64,000 nucleotides of DNA from Mycobacterium adipatum (GCF_001644575.1 NZ_CP015596.1:4340001-4404000), one strand, 5' to 3'. Shown: positions 22,138 through 31,184, counted from the first letter of the stretch. Numbers and translations are program-made. The notes: generated by a model from the sequence alone, not told the origin.

Positions 22138-22944
22138 GTGACCCGCGTCGTACACCTGATATCCGTGCTGGGCGTGATCGGGGTACCCGTCTTCGGCTGG
22201 TTCGGCCGCGACTGGGCCGGTGGCACCACCCTGGCGGTGTATTGGTTCGAGACGGTGGCCGCCTGCCTGTTCATCGTGGCCCGGATCGCCCTGCACCAAC
22301 GGTGGTCGCCGCGGCGTGGCCACTTCTCCTACAACGCGCCCGGCAACGAGGGCCCGCGGCTGCGTCACACGGTCAACGGACGCCGGCGCAGTGGTAAGCC
22401 GCTGGCGACCTACATGTCGAGTTTCGCCGTCATCAGCCTGAGTTTCTGCGCGGTGCACGGGGTGTTCCTCGGGACCGTGCTCTTCCTGCTGAACCACAAC
22501 GGTGTCGGCCACCTGGTCCAGGTCGATTGGCGCAGTGTCGGTTTCGGATGTCTCACCATGCTCGCCTTCATGTCGGTCGACTTCCTGGTGGACCTGATCA
22601 GCCTGCGCAACTGGCCGTTTCGTCAGCTGGAGCAGATCGGCAGCCGGGCCTTGAGCCGCGTCATGGTCATCCACCTGACGCTGCTGATCGGTTTCGTCGC
22701 GATCGCGGTCACCGACACCCCGAGCACCTTCTTCGGCGTGTTCGTGGTCCTCAAGACCATGGCCTCGCTGAGCACCGCACTGCCCCAGTGGGAACCGGCC
22801 CAGCCGCCGAAGTGGCTCAGCTCCGCACTCAACCGGATACCCAGCGCCAAGCCGGGTAAGCGGTTCGAGGATGCCTGGGCCGACGAACGCACCGAGGAGC
22901 GCCAGCGGATGGAAGCCAACGAACGTCCCTGGACCGACGCCTGA
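22138..22944 (+). CDS. DUF6498-like integral membrane protein
   Basis: A 268-residue protein with about six hydrophobic segments: VVHLISVLGVIGVPVFGWF, TLAVYWFETVAACLFIVARI, MSSFAVISLSFCAVHGVFLGTVLFLL, VGFGCLTMLAFMSVDFLVDLI, VMVIHLTLLIGFVAIAV and FFGVFVVLKTMASLS. The YWFE motif in the second segment is typical of DUF6498 proteins. The last 60 residues are charged and cytoplasmic. GTG start. Function is unknown. It follows the adhC terminator closely and is convergent with the DUF3349 gene. Confidence 0.72.
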   Translation: MTRVVHLISVLGVIGVPVFGWFGRDWAGGTTLAVYWFETVAACLFIVARIALHQRWSPRRGHFSYNAPGNEGPRLRHTVNGRRRSGKPLATYMSSFAVISLSFCAVHGVFLGTVLFLLNHNGVGHLVQVDWRSVGFGCLTMLAFMSVDFLVDLISLRNWPFRQLEQIGSRALSRVMVIHLTLLIGFVAIAVTDTPSTFFGVFVVLKTMASLSTALPQWEPAQPPKWLSSALNRIPSAKPGKRFEDAWADERTEERQRMEANERPWTDA

Positions 22945-22951
22945 CCGATCG

Positions 22952-23272
22952 CTAGCTGTCAGACAGATCGGCCAGCGGCCAGCCCGCTGCGGCGAGTCTC
23001 GCCGCCACCCGCGCGGTGTTCTCGGGTCCGGCGTCGTGCTGGGTCATCTCGGCGATGAACGCCTCGATGTCATCGCGCGTGATCGGGTCCTCGATATCGG
23101 CGGGTGCGGCCGCCTCGGCGATATTGCGCACCACCTCGCGCACCTGCTCCTCGGTCAGCGGGGTGGCCCGCAGCAGCGCCAGCAGCGGCACCCGGTCCGG
23201 CCCGGGCACCCCGTCGGGATACCCGGCGCGCAGCCAGTTCAGGATCGAAGCCATCAGAGTCGTGACGGTCAT
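22952..23272 (-). CDS. DUF3349 small protein (Rv3046c-like)
   Basis: A 106-residue helical protein: ILNWLRAGYPDGVPGPDRVPLLALLRATPLTEEQVREVV then an acidic helix (PITRDDIEAFIAEMTQ). The pattern of a tryptophan-containing first helix, PxxDxxPLLALLR and LTEEQV is diagnostic of DUF3349, a mycobacterial family with a winged-helix-like fold and unknown function. It sits at the position of Rv3046c, downstream of adhC. It is short, cytoplasmic and apparently monocistronic. Confidence 0.82.
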   Translation of the reverse strand: MTVTTLMASILNWLRAGYPDGVPGPDRVPLLALLRATPLTEEQVREVVRNIAEAAAPADIEDPITRDDIEAFIAEMTQHDAGPENTARVAARLAAAGWPLADLSDS

Positions 23273-23305
23273 GTGCTCAGTGTGTCACCGAGGCCGTATC
23301 CCCGG

Positions 23306-24307
23306 TCACCGCGTGGGCGCGGTGGCGTGCCCGGCCGATGCGCGACGCAGCGCGCGCACCACGCTGTTACGGGCCAGGTCCACCTTGAAGCCGTTCTGCG
23401 CGAGCGGGACCGCGTCCGCGGTGATCAGCTCGGCGGCGGCCCGGAACGCGGTGTCGGTGGCGCGGGCGCCGATCAGGATCGCCTCGGCCGCGGCCACCCG
23501 CCACGGTGTGGCCGCGACACCGCCGAGAGCCAGCGCGGCCGCGACGATCTCACCGTCGAGGAGTTCCACGCCCGCGGCCACCGACACCAGCGCGAAGGCG
23601 TAGCTGTGCCGGTCACGCACCTTGAGATACCAGCTGTGCCGAGCCAGCCGCGACGGCGGCAGCTCGATGCCGGTGATCAGTTCGGCGGGTCGCAGCGTGT
23701 TGTCCCGCTCCGGGGATTCGCCCGGCAGAACGAAGAACTCGTCGAGACCCACCGTCCGCGATCCGGCGGGACCGCGGACATGCACCCGGGCATCCAGTGC
23801 CGCCAGCGCCACCGCCATGTCGGAGGGGTGCACCGCCACACACGCCGCACTGGCCCCGAACAGGGCGTGCTCCCGGTTGAACCCGTCGCGCGCCGCGCAC
23901 CCGGAGCCCGGATCGCGCTTGTTGCAGTGGGCGAACGATGGATCCATGAAGTACGGGCACCGGGTGCGCTGCATCAGGTTTCCGCCCGCGGTGGCCATGT
24001 TGCGGATCTGGGTGGTGGCACCGGAGAGGATGGCCTGCGACAGCATCGGGTAGTCGCGGCGGATCACGGGGTGGTTGGCCACCGCGCTGTTGGTCGCGCC
24101 CGCTCCCACCAGGACACCGCCGGAATCGGTCGCGGTGATCGCCCGCAGGTCGAGGCGGCCGATGTCGACGAGGGCGGCGGGGGTTTCCACACCGAGTTTC
24201 ATCAGATCGAGCAGGTTGGTTCCGCCTGCGTAGTAACGCGCGCCCGCGGTGGCGCTGCGCACCGCGCCCACCACGGTGTCGGCGTGCTCGAAGGCGAAGG
24301 TCTTCAC
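23306..24307 (-). CDS. Molybdenum hydroxylase FAD-binding subunit (CoxM/YagS type)
   Basis: A 333-residue FAD subunit of a xanthine-oxidase-family enzyme. The FAD-binding elements are ARYYAGGTNLLDLMKLG near residue 28 and the second motif ATAGGNLMQRTRCPYFMD near residue 110. The following CNKRDPGSGC region has two to three cysteines and matches the iron-sulfur-containing YagS/PaoB subclass. The C-terminal domain starts around VAAGVELLDGEIVAAALALGGVAATPWR. GTG start at 24307 overlaps the stop of the 2Fe-2S gene (GTGA). It shuttles electrons from the iron-sulfur subunit to an unknown acceptor. Confidence 0.88.
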   Translation of the reverse strand: MKTFAFEHADTVVGAVRSATAGARYYAGGTNLLDLMKLGVETPAALVDIGRLDLRAITATDSGGVLVGAGATNSAVANHPVIRRDYPMLSQAILSGATTQIRNMATAGGNLMQRTRCPYFMDPSFAHCNKRDPGSGCAARDGFNREHALFGASAACVAVHPSDMAVALAALDARVHVRGPAGSRTVGLDEFFVLPGESPERDNTLRPAELITGIELPPSRLARHSWYLKVRDRHSYAFALVSVAAGVELLDGEIVAAALALGGVAATPWRVAAAEAILIGARATDTAFRAAAELITADAVPLAQNGFKVDLARNSVVRALRRASAGHATAPTR

Positions 24308-24825
24308 GACGGCGCTCCTGCGGCGTCGCGGATCGCGGCGACGATGTTGGCGTAGGCACCGCACCGGCAGATGTTGCCGGCCATCCGTTCCCGGATCTCG
24401 TCGTCGCAAAGGTGTTGCGGCCCTTCGGGGACGGTGTGCCGGCAGCCCTCGAACGAGGCCACCGACAGATCGCCGCGCGCGACCTCGCGCAGCATCGCCC
24501 GCGCCGACGTGATTTGGCCCGATGTGCAGTAACCGCACTGAAATCCGTCGTGCCGGAGGAAGGCACATTGGAGGGCATCGATCTGCGGGTCGCTGCCCTC
24601 GATGGTCTCGACGCTGGCCCCGTCGATCGAGACGGCCAGCGTCAGACAGCTCAGCACCCGCTCACCTTCCACGGTCACGGTGCAGGCACCGCACAAGCCG
24701 TGATCGCAGCCCTTCTTGGTTCCGGTGAGGCCGAGGTGCTCACGCAGCAGGTCCAGCAGGGTGCTGCGGACATCGGCGCGCACCCGTCGCGGTGTGCCGT
24801 TGATCCTCAGGTGCAGTTCGGTCAT
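24304..24825 (-). CDS. Molybdenum hydroxylase 2Fe-2S subunit
   Basis: A 173-residue two-cluster iron-sulfur subunit. The plant-type ferredoxin domain ligands are GCDHGLCGACTV and a following Cys in VLSCLTL (residues about 39-61). The helical second domain binds its cluster through FQCGYCTSGQ and GNICRCGAYANIV. Length and layout are those of CoxS/YagT subunits. It lacks an evident Tat signal, unlike E. coli PaoA, so the complex is probably cytoplasmic. It is coupled to both neighbours by 4-bp overlaps (24304-24307 and 24822-24825). Confidence 0.92.
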   Translation of the reverse strand: MTELHLRINGTPRRVRADVRSTLLDLLREHLGLTGTKKGCDHGLCGACTVTVEGERVLSCLTLAVSIDGASVETIEGSDPQIDALQCAFLRHDGFQCGYCTSGQITSARAMLREVARGDLSVASFEGCRHTVPEGPQHLCDDEIRERMAGNICRCGAYANIVAAIRDAAGAPS

Positions 24826-27017
24826 GACGTGTACTCCGATGCGAAGGGCTCTAGCAGGGATTCCAGGGTGATCGGCAGGTCGCGCAGCCGTTTTCCGGTG
24901 GCGTGATACACGGCGTTGGCGATCGCGGCGGGGACGCCGCAGATGCCGATCTCACCGATACCGCGCACCCCGACCGGGTCCAGCCCGTAGTCGGGGACGT
25001 CGATGAAGCTGATGTCGAACTCGGGGCGGTCGGCGTGGGTGGGCAGGTAGTACTCGCCGATGAGCTGCCCGGTGCGAGCGTCGTAGGGCACCTGTTCCAG
25101 CAGCGCCATCCCCAGACCGAAGGTGATACCGCCCATCACCTGGTTGGCCGCGAGCTTCGGGTTGAGTACCCGCCCGCAGTCCAGCACGGCGGTCCATCGG
25201 GTCACGCTGGCCCTGCCGATCTCCTCGTCCACCTCGACCTCACAGAAATACGCACCGAAAGACTGTGACAACGGCCCGGTTTCGTCGGGTCCGCCGCTGG
25301 TGACGGTGAAGCACAACCGCTCGCACAGCTCGGGTGCCGCGCGCAGCAGCTCGCGCAGCTCGGACACCGATGTCACCGCGGTCCCCAGCCGCTGCCGCCA
25401 CTGCCGGCCCGCCAGTGCCACCGCGGAGCCGACGGTGGCCGTGGTCTGGGAGGCCCCGCTGTACGGCGCGTCGGGGAACAACGAGTCCCCGGATTCGAAA
25501 ATGACTGCCTCCAGCGGCATCCCGGTGACATCCGCACCGATCTGAGCCATCACGGTGCGCACCCCCGTGCCGATCTCGTGGGTGGCCGCGGCGAACCGGA
25601 TCTGCCCGTCGGGGGTGGTGACGACTCGGCAGCCCGACGGCATCCGCCGGCCGGGATAGCTGGCCGCCGCCATCCCCCATCCGACCTGGATCCCGTCGCG
25701 GCGCAACGAACGCGGCACCGCGGGCCGCTGGGACCAGCCGAACCGTTCGGCGCCGTCGAGCAGGCATTCACGGAAATGTTTCCCCGACCATGCCCGACCG
25801 CTGGGCTGATCCCGGGCCGAGTCGTTGCGAAGCCGCAGCGCCACGGGATCGGTGCCGGTCGCTTCGGCGAGCTCGTCCATCGCGACCTCCAGGGCGAACA
25901 TGCCCGGCGCCTCCCCCGGCCCGCGCATGAAACATGGTGTGGGCGCGTTGATCCGGGCGACGGTGTGCGATACCGACATCCGCGGGGACCGGTAGAGGAA
26001 GCGGGCCGTCAATCCGACGGGTTCGCAGAAATGTGCCACCGTGGAGGTCTCGGTGATGGTGTGCTGTTCGGTGCTCAACAGGGCGCCGTCGGTATCGGCC
26101 ACCAAGGCCACCTGCTGTTCGGTGCGGGGTCGGTGCCCGGTGGAGCTGAACATCTGGGTGCGGGTCAGCACGAGTTTCACCGGCCTGGCGACCGCTCTGG
26201 CGGCCACCGCGCACAGCACCACATGCATCCACAGGAAGCTCTTGGACCCGAACGCCCCACCGACCAAGGGGGACAGTATCCGGACCCGGTCCTCTGCTAT
26301 ACCGAGGTAGGCGGCCAGGGCGCGTCGTTCGCCGGTGATCCACCGGGTGCTGTCATGCACGGTGAGCATGTCGGCCTCCCAATAGGCGACGGTCGCGGAC
26401 AGCTCGATCGGATAGTGCGCATTGATCGGCGTTCGGAACCGCGATGCGACACGGATGCCGTCGGGCTCCTCGGCGGGGCCGCGGCTGTCCTGCAGCTTCT
26501 CCTCGTCGAGTTTGACGAAGTGGTCGGGTTGATAACTGCCGTAGCGGATTTGGCCGCCCTTCTCGTCGGCGGGCGCCGGCGCACCCAGCACGTCGGCGGC
26601 CGTCAGCTGGGCGGGCGCGGTGTCGTAGTCGAACGTCATCAGCGAGGCCGCGTGGGTGGCCTCCTCCAGTGAACCCGCAACCACGAGTGCGAGGTGCTGT
26701 CCGACGTGCTGCACGGTCAGATCCGAGAGCGGCGGTCGGCGTTCCAACGGCAGATCCCAGGTCATGTCCACCGGAAGGACATGCAGCGGTGGACAGTTGA
26801 GCGGCGTCAGCACGAACAGCACGCCCGGCGCCTGCTCCGCGGCGGCCGCGGCCGCGGCCATCGATTCGGCGGTCACCCGACCCTTGGCGATGGTGGATTG
26901 CACCAGCACGGCGTGGACCATGCCGTCGATGACGGTATCGGCGGCGTAACCGGCCGCGCCGGTGACCTTCTCCCTGCCCTCGACGCGATCGACGGGCCGC
27001 CCGATTGCCGCTGTCAC
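24822..27017 (-). CDS. Molybdenum hydroxylase large (molybdopterin-binding) subunit
   Basis: A 731-residue catalytic subunit of the xanthine dehydrogenase/aldehyde oxidoreductase family, YagR/PaoC-sized. It starts GRPVDRVEGREKVTGAAGYAAD. Cofactor-binding stretches are SPLVGGAFGSKSFLWMH and INAPTPCFMRGPGEAPGMFALE, and the likely catalytic Glu is in VRGIGEIGICGVPAAIANAV near the C-terminus. The GTG at 27017 overlaps the bicupin stop by 4 bp; the longer open frame to 27215 is antisense-like. Substrate is unknown, with aromatic or heterocyclic aldehydes or N-heterocycles as the general range. No chaperone (XdhC/CoxD type) gene is in the window. Confidence 0.9.
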   Translation of the reverse strand: MTAAIGRPVDRVEGREKVTGAAGYAADTVIDGMVHAVLVQSTIAKGRVTAESMAAAAAAAEQAPGVLFVLTPLNCPPLHVLPVDMTWDLPLERRPPLSDLTVQHVGQHLALVVAGSLEEATHAASLMTFDYDTAPAQLTAADVLGAPAPADEKGGQIRYGSYQPDHFVKLDEEKLQDSRGPAEEPDGIRVASRFRTPINAHYPIELSATVAYWEADMLTVHDSTRWITGERRALAAYLGIAEDRVRILSPLVGGAFGSKSFLWMHVVLCAVAARAVARPVKLVLTRTQMFSSTGHRPRTEQQVALVADTDGALLSTEQHTITETSTVAHFCEPVGLTARFLYRSPRMSVSHTVARINAPTPCFMRGPGEAPGMFALEVAMDELAEATGTDPVALRLRNDSARDQPSGRAWSGKHFRECLLDGAERFGWSQRPAVPRSLRRDGIQVGWGMAAASYPGRRMPSGCRVVTTPDGQIRFAAATHEIGTGVRTVMAQIGADVTGMPLEAVIFESGDSLFPDAPYSGASQTTATVGSAVALAGRQWRQRLGTAVTSVSELRELLRAAPELCERLCFTVTSGGPDETGPLSQSFGAYFCEVEVDEEIGRASVTRWTAVLDCGRVLNPKLAANQVMGGITFGLGMALLEQVPYDARTGQLIGEYYLPTHADRPEFDISFIDVPDYGLDPVGVRGIGEIGICGVPAAIANAVYHATGKRLRDLPITLESLLEPFASEYTS

Positions 27018-28075
27018 TGGCCGACACCGGCCGGATCGACCGGGTTGCACCGCGAGACGATCAGCGGGTCGGCCGGCGTGAACGGGAAGTCGGGCAGGTC
27101 CTCGATGTGGGTACCGAACGCCGCGGCCAGCACTTCGCGGGTGTAGGCGCTCATCGACGCCCGGTAGCCGATGTCGGCCGGGGTGGGCTGGTCGAAGAAG
27201 ATCAGGAAATGCCACTGGTCGACACCGGTGTTCTCGATGTGGTGCGGATAGGCGCGCGGGATGAAGTACATGTCACCGGTGGTGAGGTTCCAGGTATCGA
27301 GCGTGCCGTCGGGATTCATGATCGTCATCCGGGCGTCGCCGTGCGCGACATAGCCCATCTCGGCGGTCGAGGGGTGCCAGTGCGGTTCCCGCATGCCGTT
27401 GTCGTTGACACGCAACGAGTACATCGAGATGTCCTTGAGGATCGGCCAGAACTGGGCGCGCGCGAAACGCGCGTTACCGCTGACGTAGTTGAGGCCGGGT
27501 TGCTGGGCTTCGACGTCGAACTTGTGCGGGTCACCGAAGTAGGCGCGAGCCGGGATCTCCGCGGCTCCGGTGCGGGCAGCCAGCCGGCGGTCGACGGTAC
27601 TGCGGCGGATCTTGGCCAGATCGGCGGCGGGCAGGTCGTAGGTGTTGCCCAGCACGGCGTCGCTGAAGGCGCCGAGCGTGGCACCGAAGCCGAAGTCCTC
27701 GGGACGTTCGCTGCGGAACGCGACGATGAACTCCGCGACATCCTCACCGACGTTCTCGATGTGGTGCAGCGAACCGGAGTTCGCGTGGAACATCTGCCCG
27801 GCGGTGATGATGAAACTGGAGAAGGTGCTGCGGTCGTCGAGGATCGAGACCAGCGCGGTGCCCGACACACAGTAGGTGAGCTCGCTGGCGTTGGCGTGCC
27901 AGTGCGGCGTCCGCATCGCCCCGGGGTTGAGCACCAGCCGCTTCATGGACAGCCCGCGCAGGATCGGGAAGTTGTCGGCGGTGACCCGGTGGATGGAACC
28001 CAGGTCGGACTGTTCGACATCGTCGCTGTGCAGCAGGGAGATGGCATGCGGGCTGCGGGTGGGCGCTGTGGTCAT
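27014..28075 (-). CDS. Bicupin, oxalate-decarboxylase-like
   Basis: A 353-residue double cupin. Each half has the metal set His-x-His, Glu, distant His: PHWHANASELTYCV with SGSLHHIENVG in the first, and PHWHPSTAEMGYVAHG with AYPHHIENTG in the second. This is the layout of Mn-dependent oxalate decarboxylase/oxidase. The flexible lid motif over the active site cannot be assigned, so decarboxylase versus another bicupin activity is open. The ATG at 28075 has a good GAGGAG site. It is first in an operon with the three molybdenum hydroxylase genes and divergent from the response regulator. Confidence 0.82.
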   Translation of the reverse strand: MTTAPTRSPHAISLLHSDDVEQSDLGSIHRVTADNFPILRGLSMKRLVLNPGAMRTPHWHANASELTYCVSGTALVSILDDRSTFSSFIITAGQMFHANSGSLHHIENVGEDVAEFIVAFRSERPEDFGFGATLGAFSDAVLGNTYDLPAADLAKIRRSTVDRRLAARTGAAEIPARAYFGDPHKFDVEAQQPGLNYVSGNARFARAQFWPILKDISMYSLRVNDNGMREPHWHPSTAEMGYVAHGDARMTIMNPDGTLDTWNLTTGDMYFIPRAYPHHIENTGVDQWHFLIFFDQPTPADIGYRASMSAYTREVLAAAFGTHIEDLPDFPFTPADPLIVSRCNPVDPAGVGQ

Positions 28076-28286
28076 GGTGTTCTCCTCGGAGCGAGTCGGT
28101 TCTCGGTGTTCTCCAGCATCGCCCCGTCGGGCGGTGATGTCTGCTCCGTTGGCGTCCATCGGCGGGGGTGTGTTTCGGTAGGCCGCGCTACCGGCTAGCC
28201 CCCATGCGCCGCGCGTCCCCGGACGTCGGCCCTGCCGGAGTGCGAGAATGCAGCGGCGCTGAAGGGATCGGCGACGGAAGGACAGC

Positions 28287-28940
28287 ATGGATGCCCTGCG
28301 GGTGGTCATCGCCGACGATGACGTGCTGTTGCGTGAGGGGCTGGCAAGCCTGCTGCAGCGCGAGGGTTTCGAGGTCGTCGGGCAGGCCGGTGACGCCGAA
28401 GAGTTGTTGACGCTGGTGGACGCGCAGCACCCGCATCTGGTGCTCACCGATATCCGGATGCCGCCGGGCCACAGCACCGAAGGCCTGGATGCCGCGCGGC
28501 TGATCCGCGAGCGTTCCCCCGAGACCGCGATCATGGTGCTCTCGGCGCACGTCGACGTCGATCACGCGATGGAATTGCTGGCCGGCGGGCAGAGCATCGG
28601 CTACCTGCTCAAGAGCCGCGTGGTGGACGTCAACGACTTCGTCGACACCCTGCGCCGGGTCAGCCACGGGGCCTCGGTGATCGACCCCGCGCTGGTGGCC
28701 GAGTTGGTGTCCGCCCGCCGCCGCGATGATCCGCTGGCGGCGCTGAGTACCCGCGAACGCGAGGTGCTGACGCTGATGGCCGAGGGCCTGTCCAACGGCG
28801 GGATCGGGCGCCGGCTGTGGGTCACCGAGGGCACCGTGGAAAAGCATGTGCGCAGCATCCTGACCAAGCTGGACCTACCCGAGACCGGGGACGATCACCG
28901 CCGGGTGCGCGCGGTCATCGTCTACCTGGAGTCGCGCTAG
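28287..28940 (+). CDS. NarL/FixJ-family response regulator
   Basis: A 217-residue regulator. The receiver domain has the acidic pocket ADDD near residue 10, phospho-acceptor Asp in LVLTDIRMPPG near residue 54, and conserved Ser and Lys in VLSAH and YLLKSR. The C-terminal LuxR helix-turn-helix is LSTREREVLTLMAEGLSNGGIGRRLWVTEGTVEKHVRSIL (residues about 153-192). The likely partner is the histidine kinase at 29388. A GGAAGGA site precedes the ATG. It is divergent from the bicupin operon, which is the obvious candidate target. Confidence 0.9.
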   Translation: MDALRVVIADDDVLLREGLASLLQREGFEVVGQAGDAEELLTLVDAQHPHLVLTDIRMPPGHSTEGLDAARLIRERSPETAIMVLSAHVDVDHAMELLAGGQSIGYLLKSRVVDVNDFVDTLRRVSHGASVIDPALVAELVSARRRDDPLAALSTREREVLTLMAEGLSNGGIGRRLWVTEGTVEKHVRSILTKLDLPETGDDHRRVRAVIVYLESR

Positions 28941-29293
28941 CCGAGCATCTCGCGGATCGCATCCGCGGACAGCGTGAGTTTAGGCAGAAATCCGCGGGCC
29001 GGGCTCGCGGCCACCAGATCGGCGAAATCCTGCTCGTCGTGGGTGGAGGTGAGGATCACCGCGAGGTCGTGGTGGCTGTCGTTGAGGCGGTCGGCGACGT
29101 CGAATCCGCTGTCGGCGCCCAGGTCGACGTCGACCAGCGCCACGTCGGGGTGCAGTTCGGCGGTCAGTCGCTCCGCTTCCGCGGCGTCCGCGGCGGCACC
29201 GACCACGGCGAAGCCGCCGCGTTCCAGCATGGCGCGCGCGGCGTCACGGAAGGCGGCGCTGTCGTCGACGATCAAGCAGCGCGGGGCGGTCAT
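28937..29293 (-). CDS. Single-domain response regulator (receiver only)
   Basis: A 118-residue stand-alone receiver. It has the acidic pair in LIVDDSAAFRD, phospho-acceptor Asp in VALVDVDLGADSGFD near residue 54, Thr in ILTSTHD and Lys in GFLPKLTL. No output domain follows. Such proteins act as phosphate sinks or by protein contact. It lies between the LuxR-type regulator (convergent, 4-bp overlap) and the histidine kinase (divergent), so the three probably form one signalling unit with two receivers for one kinase. Confidence 0.85.
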   Translation of the reverse strand: MTAPRCLIVDDSAAFRDAARAMLERGGFAVVGAAADAAEAERLTAELHPDVALVDVDLGADSGFDVADRLNDSHHDLAVILTSTHDEQDFADLVAASPARGFLPKLTLSADAIREMLG

Positions 29294-29387
29294 GCTTCCA
29301 GCTTGGCAGGGCGCGTCGGCGATGGCATTCCTGTTAACGGGAAAACTCCGGGGGCCGCCCGTGCGTGCTGTCCACTACCATCGCCCG

Positions 29388-30896
29388 GTGACCTGGCGAA
29401 CCCTGCCGAACCGACTGCTGGCGCAGGTGGTGCGCCCGACGGCGCGCCCGCTGTGGGCCGGCATCCTGGTGGCCGTCGTGTTCCTGATCGCCGAGGTCGC
29501 CGCGGTGGCCGCCCTCAAGCAGGTCGCACCGGAGAATGCGTTCGGCGCCTTGCTGCTGCTGGGTGTGCTGGTGGTGTCGGCGGGGTGGGATTTCGGCCTG
29601 GCACTGGCGACGTCGCTGGCCAGTGCCGCCGTGTACGTCTACCTGCACCTGGAGGGCCGCGACAGTCTGGCACCTGCACTGGCAGTGTTCTTGACGCTGG
29701 CGCTGCTCACCAATGTCCTTGTCGGGCAGGCCCGATTACGCGCCGCCGAGGCCGAAGAACGCCGCAGGGAGGCCGATCTGCTGGCCGTTCAGCAGGCCGC
29801 GCTGCGCCGGGTGGCCACCCTGGTCGCCCGCTCGGCGGACCCCACCGAGTTGTACGACGTGACCGTCGACGAACTGTCCCGCAGCTCCGGCGCCGACCAT
29901 GTGACGCTGGTGCGTTTCGAGTCCGGTGACAGTTGCGTGGTGCTGGCCGCCCGGGACCGCGCAGATCCGGCGGGCGGCAGCGCCATGCATGTGGGCGAAC
30001 GCTTTCCGCTGACCGGTGACAGCATCAGTGCGCGCGTCCTGCGCTCCGGCGCGCCCGACCGCATCGTTGATTACGCGACCGTCGCGGGCCCCATCGCGAC
30101 GCGATTGCAGGGCCTCGGGGTGCGCTCCGGTGCCGGTGCGCCGTTGATCGTCGACGGTGTCGTCCGCGGCGCGCTGCTGGTGGGATCGCGCCGCCCCCTG
30201 TCGTTTTCGCCCCAGTTCGAGGATCACCTTGGTGATTTCGCCGACCTGGTCTCGACCGCCATCGCCAATGCCGAGACCCGCGCGGAGCTGACGGCGTCCC
30301 GTGCCCGCATCGTGGCCGCGGCCGACGAGGCACGGCGCGGTTTCGAACGTGATCTGCACGACGGCGCCCAGCAGCGCATCGTGTCGCTGAGCCTGCAGCT
30401 GCGGGCCATCGAAGGCGCGGCCGAGGATCCGCTGCGCGGCGAGCTGTCCCAGGTGGTGAGCGGTCTGGCCGAATTGCACACCGATCTGCAGGAACTTTCC
30501 CGCGGTATGCACCCAGCCGTCCTGTCGCGCGGCGGGCTGCGGCCGGCGCTGCGGGCGTTGGCGCGCAGATCACCGGTCCCGGTGGAACTCGATCTGCGGG
30601 TGGACGGACGGCTGCCGGAGTCGGTGGAGGTCGCGGCGTACTACGTCATCGCCGAGGCGCTGACCAACACGGCAAAGTACGCGGGGGCCGAGTTGGTGAC
30701 GGTGTGTGCCTACGTCGAGGACTCGGTGTTGCTGCTCTCGGTCACCGATGACGGCGTCGGCGGCGCGCAGGCCGGCGGTGGGTCCGGGCTGATCGGGCTG
30801 CGGGACCGGGTGGAGGCGCTGTCGGGCCAGTTCGCGCTGACCAGCGCACCCGGCTTGGGCACCACCTTGCGGGCAGCGATCCCGGTCAGCTCTTGA
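29388..30896 (+). CDS. Membrane GAF-domain histidine kinase (NarX/DegS class)
   Basis: A 502-residue kinase. Three hydrophobic segments (LWAGILVAVVFLIAEVAAVAAL, AFGALLLLGVLVVSAGWDF, LAPALAVFLTLALLTNVLVG) span residues 15-105. A GAF domain covers about 140-290 (ATLVARSADPTELYDVTVDEL to SFSPQFEDHLGDFADLVSTAI). The HisKA_3 H-box is RGFERDLHDGAQQRIVSLSL with His near residue 323, and the ATPase has an N-box YVIAEALTNTAKYA and glycine box GGGSGLIGLRDRVEAL. An in-frame GTG at 29361 is an alternative start; neither has a clear ribosome-binding site. It is the natural partner of the receivers at 28287 and 28937. Confidence 0.88.
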   Translation: MTWRTLPNRLLAQVVRPTARPLWAGILVAVVFLIAEVAAVAALKQVAPENAFGALLLLGVLVVSAGWDFGLALATSLASAAVYVYLHLEGRDSLAPALAVFLTLALLTNVLVGQARLRAAEAEERRREADLLAVQQAALRRVATLVARSADPTELYDVTVDELSRSSGADHVTLVRFESGDSCVVLAARDRADPAGGSAMHVGERFPLTGDSISARVLRSGAPDRIVDYATVAGPIATRLQGLGVRSGAGAPLIVDGVVRGALLVGSRRPLSFSPQFEDHLGDFADLVSTAIANAETRAELTASRARIVAAADEARRGFERDLHDGAQQRIVSLSLQLRAIEGAAEDPLRGELSQVVSGLAELHTDLQELSRGMHPAVLSRGGLRPALRALARRSPVPVELDLRVDGRLPESVEVAAYYVIAEALTNTAKYAGAELVTVCAYVEDSVLLLSVTDDGVGGAQAGGGSGLIGLRDRVEALSGQFALTSAPGLGTTLRAAIPVSS

Positions 30897-31059
30897 ACTG
30901 CAGCACCCGGCACCCTTCGGGCGCGGCCTTGGCCACCGCCATCCGGCCCACGTAGGACGGGTGGCGGTACCTGGCCTCGTTGATGGCGCGCAGGTTGCGC
31001 CGGGCGCGGCGCACCGAGAGTTCGACGACATTGGTGTCGGCCATTGCGATCGTCGCCAT
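30886..31059 (-). CDS. Small basic protein of unknown function
   Basis: A 57-residue protein beginning MATIAMADTNVVELSVRRAR and ending KAAPEGCRVLQFKS. It is strongly basic in the middle (RRARRNLRAINEARYRHPSY). The start is well supported by AAGGAGGATCTC immediately upstream. No family is recognised. Its 3' end overlaps the end of the convergent histidine kinase by about 11 bp. Confidence 0.65.
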   Translation of the reverse strand: MATIAMADTNVVELSVRRARRNLRAINEARYRHPSYVGRMAVAKAAPEGCRVLQFKS

Positions 31060-31184
31060 GAGATCCTCCTTGAGCCGGCTGCTAACCGTATGCGTCCCAG
31101 ACTGCGGTGCGGACCGATGAGGATCCTCAACGTTAGCCGTGAACTCGATAAGAATGCCCGCTGGCCAGAGGCGGTAAACCGGGA

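Noticed and set aside
31081-31137. GCTAAC...GTTAGC inverted pair and TGAGGATCCTCA palindrome upstream of the 57-residue ORF
   Set aside because: Short palindromes of this size occur by chance, and I could not tie them to a regulator or promoter. Not claimed as an operator.
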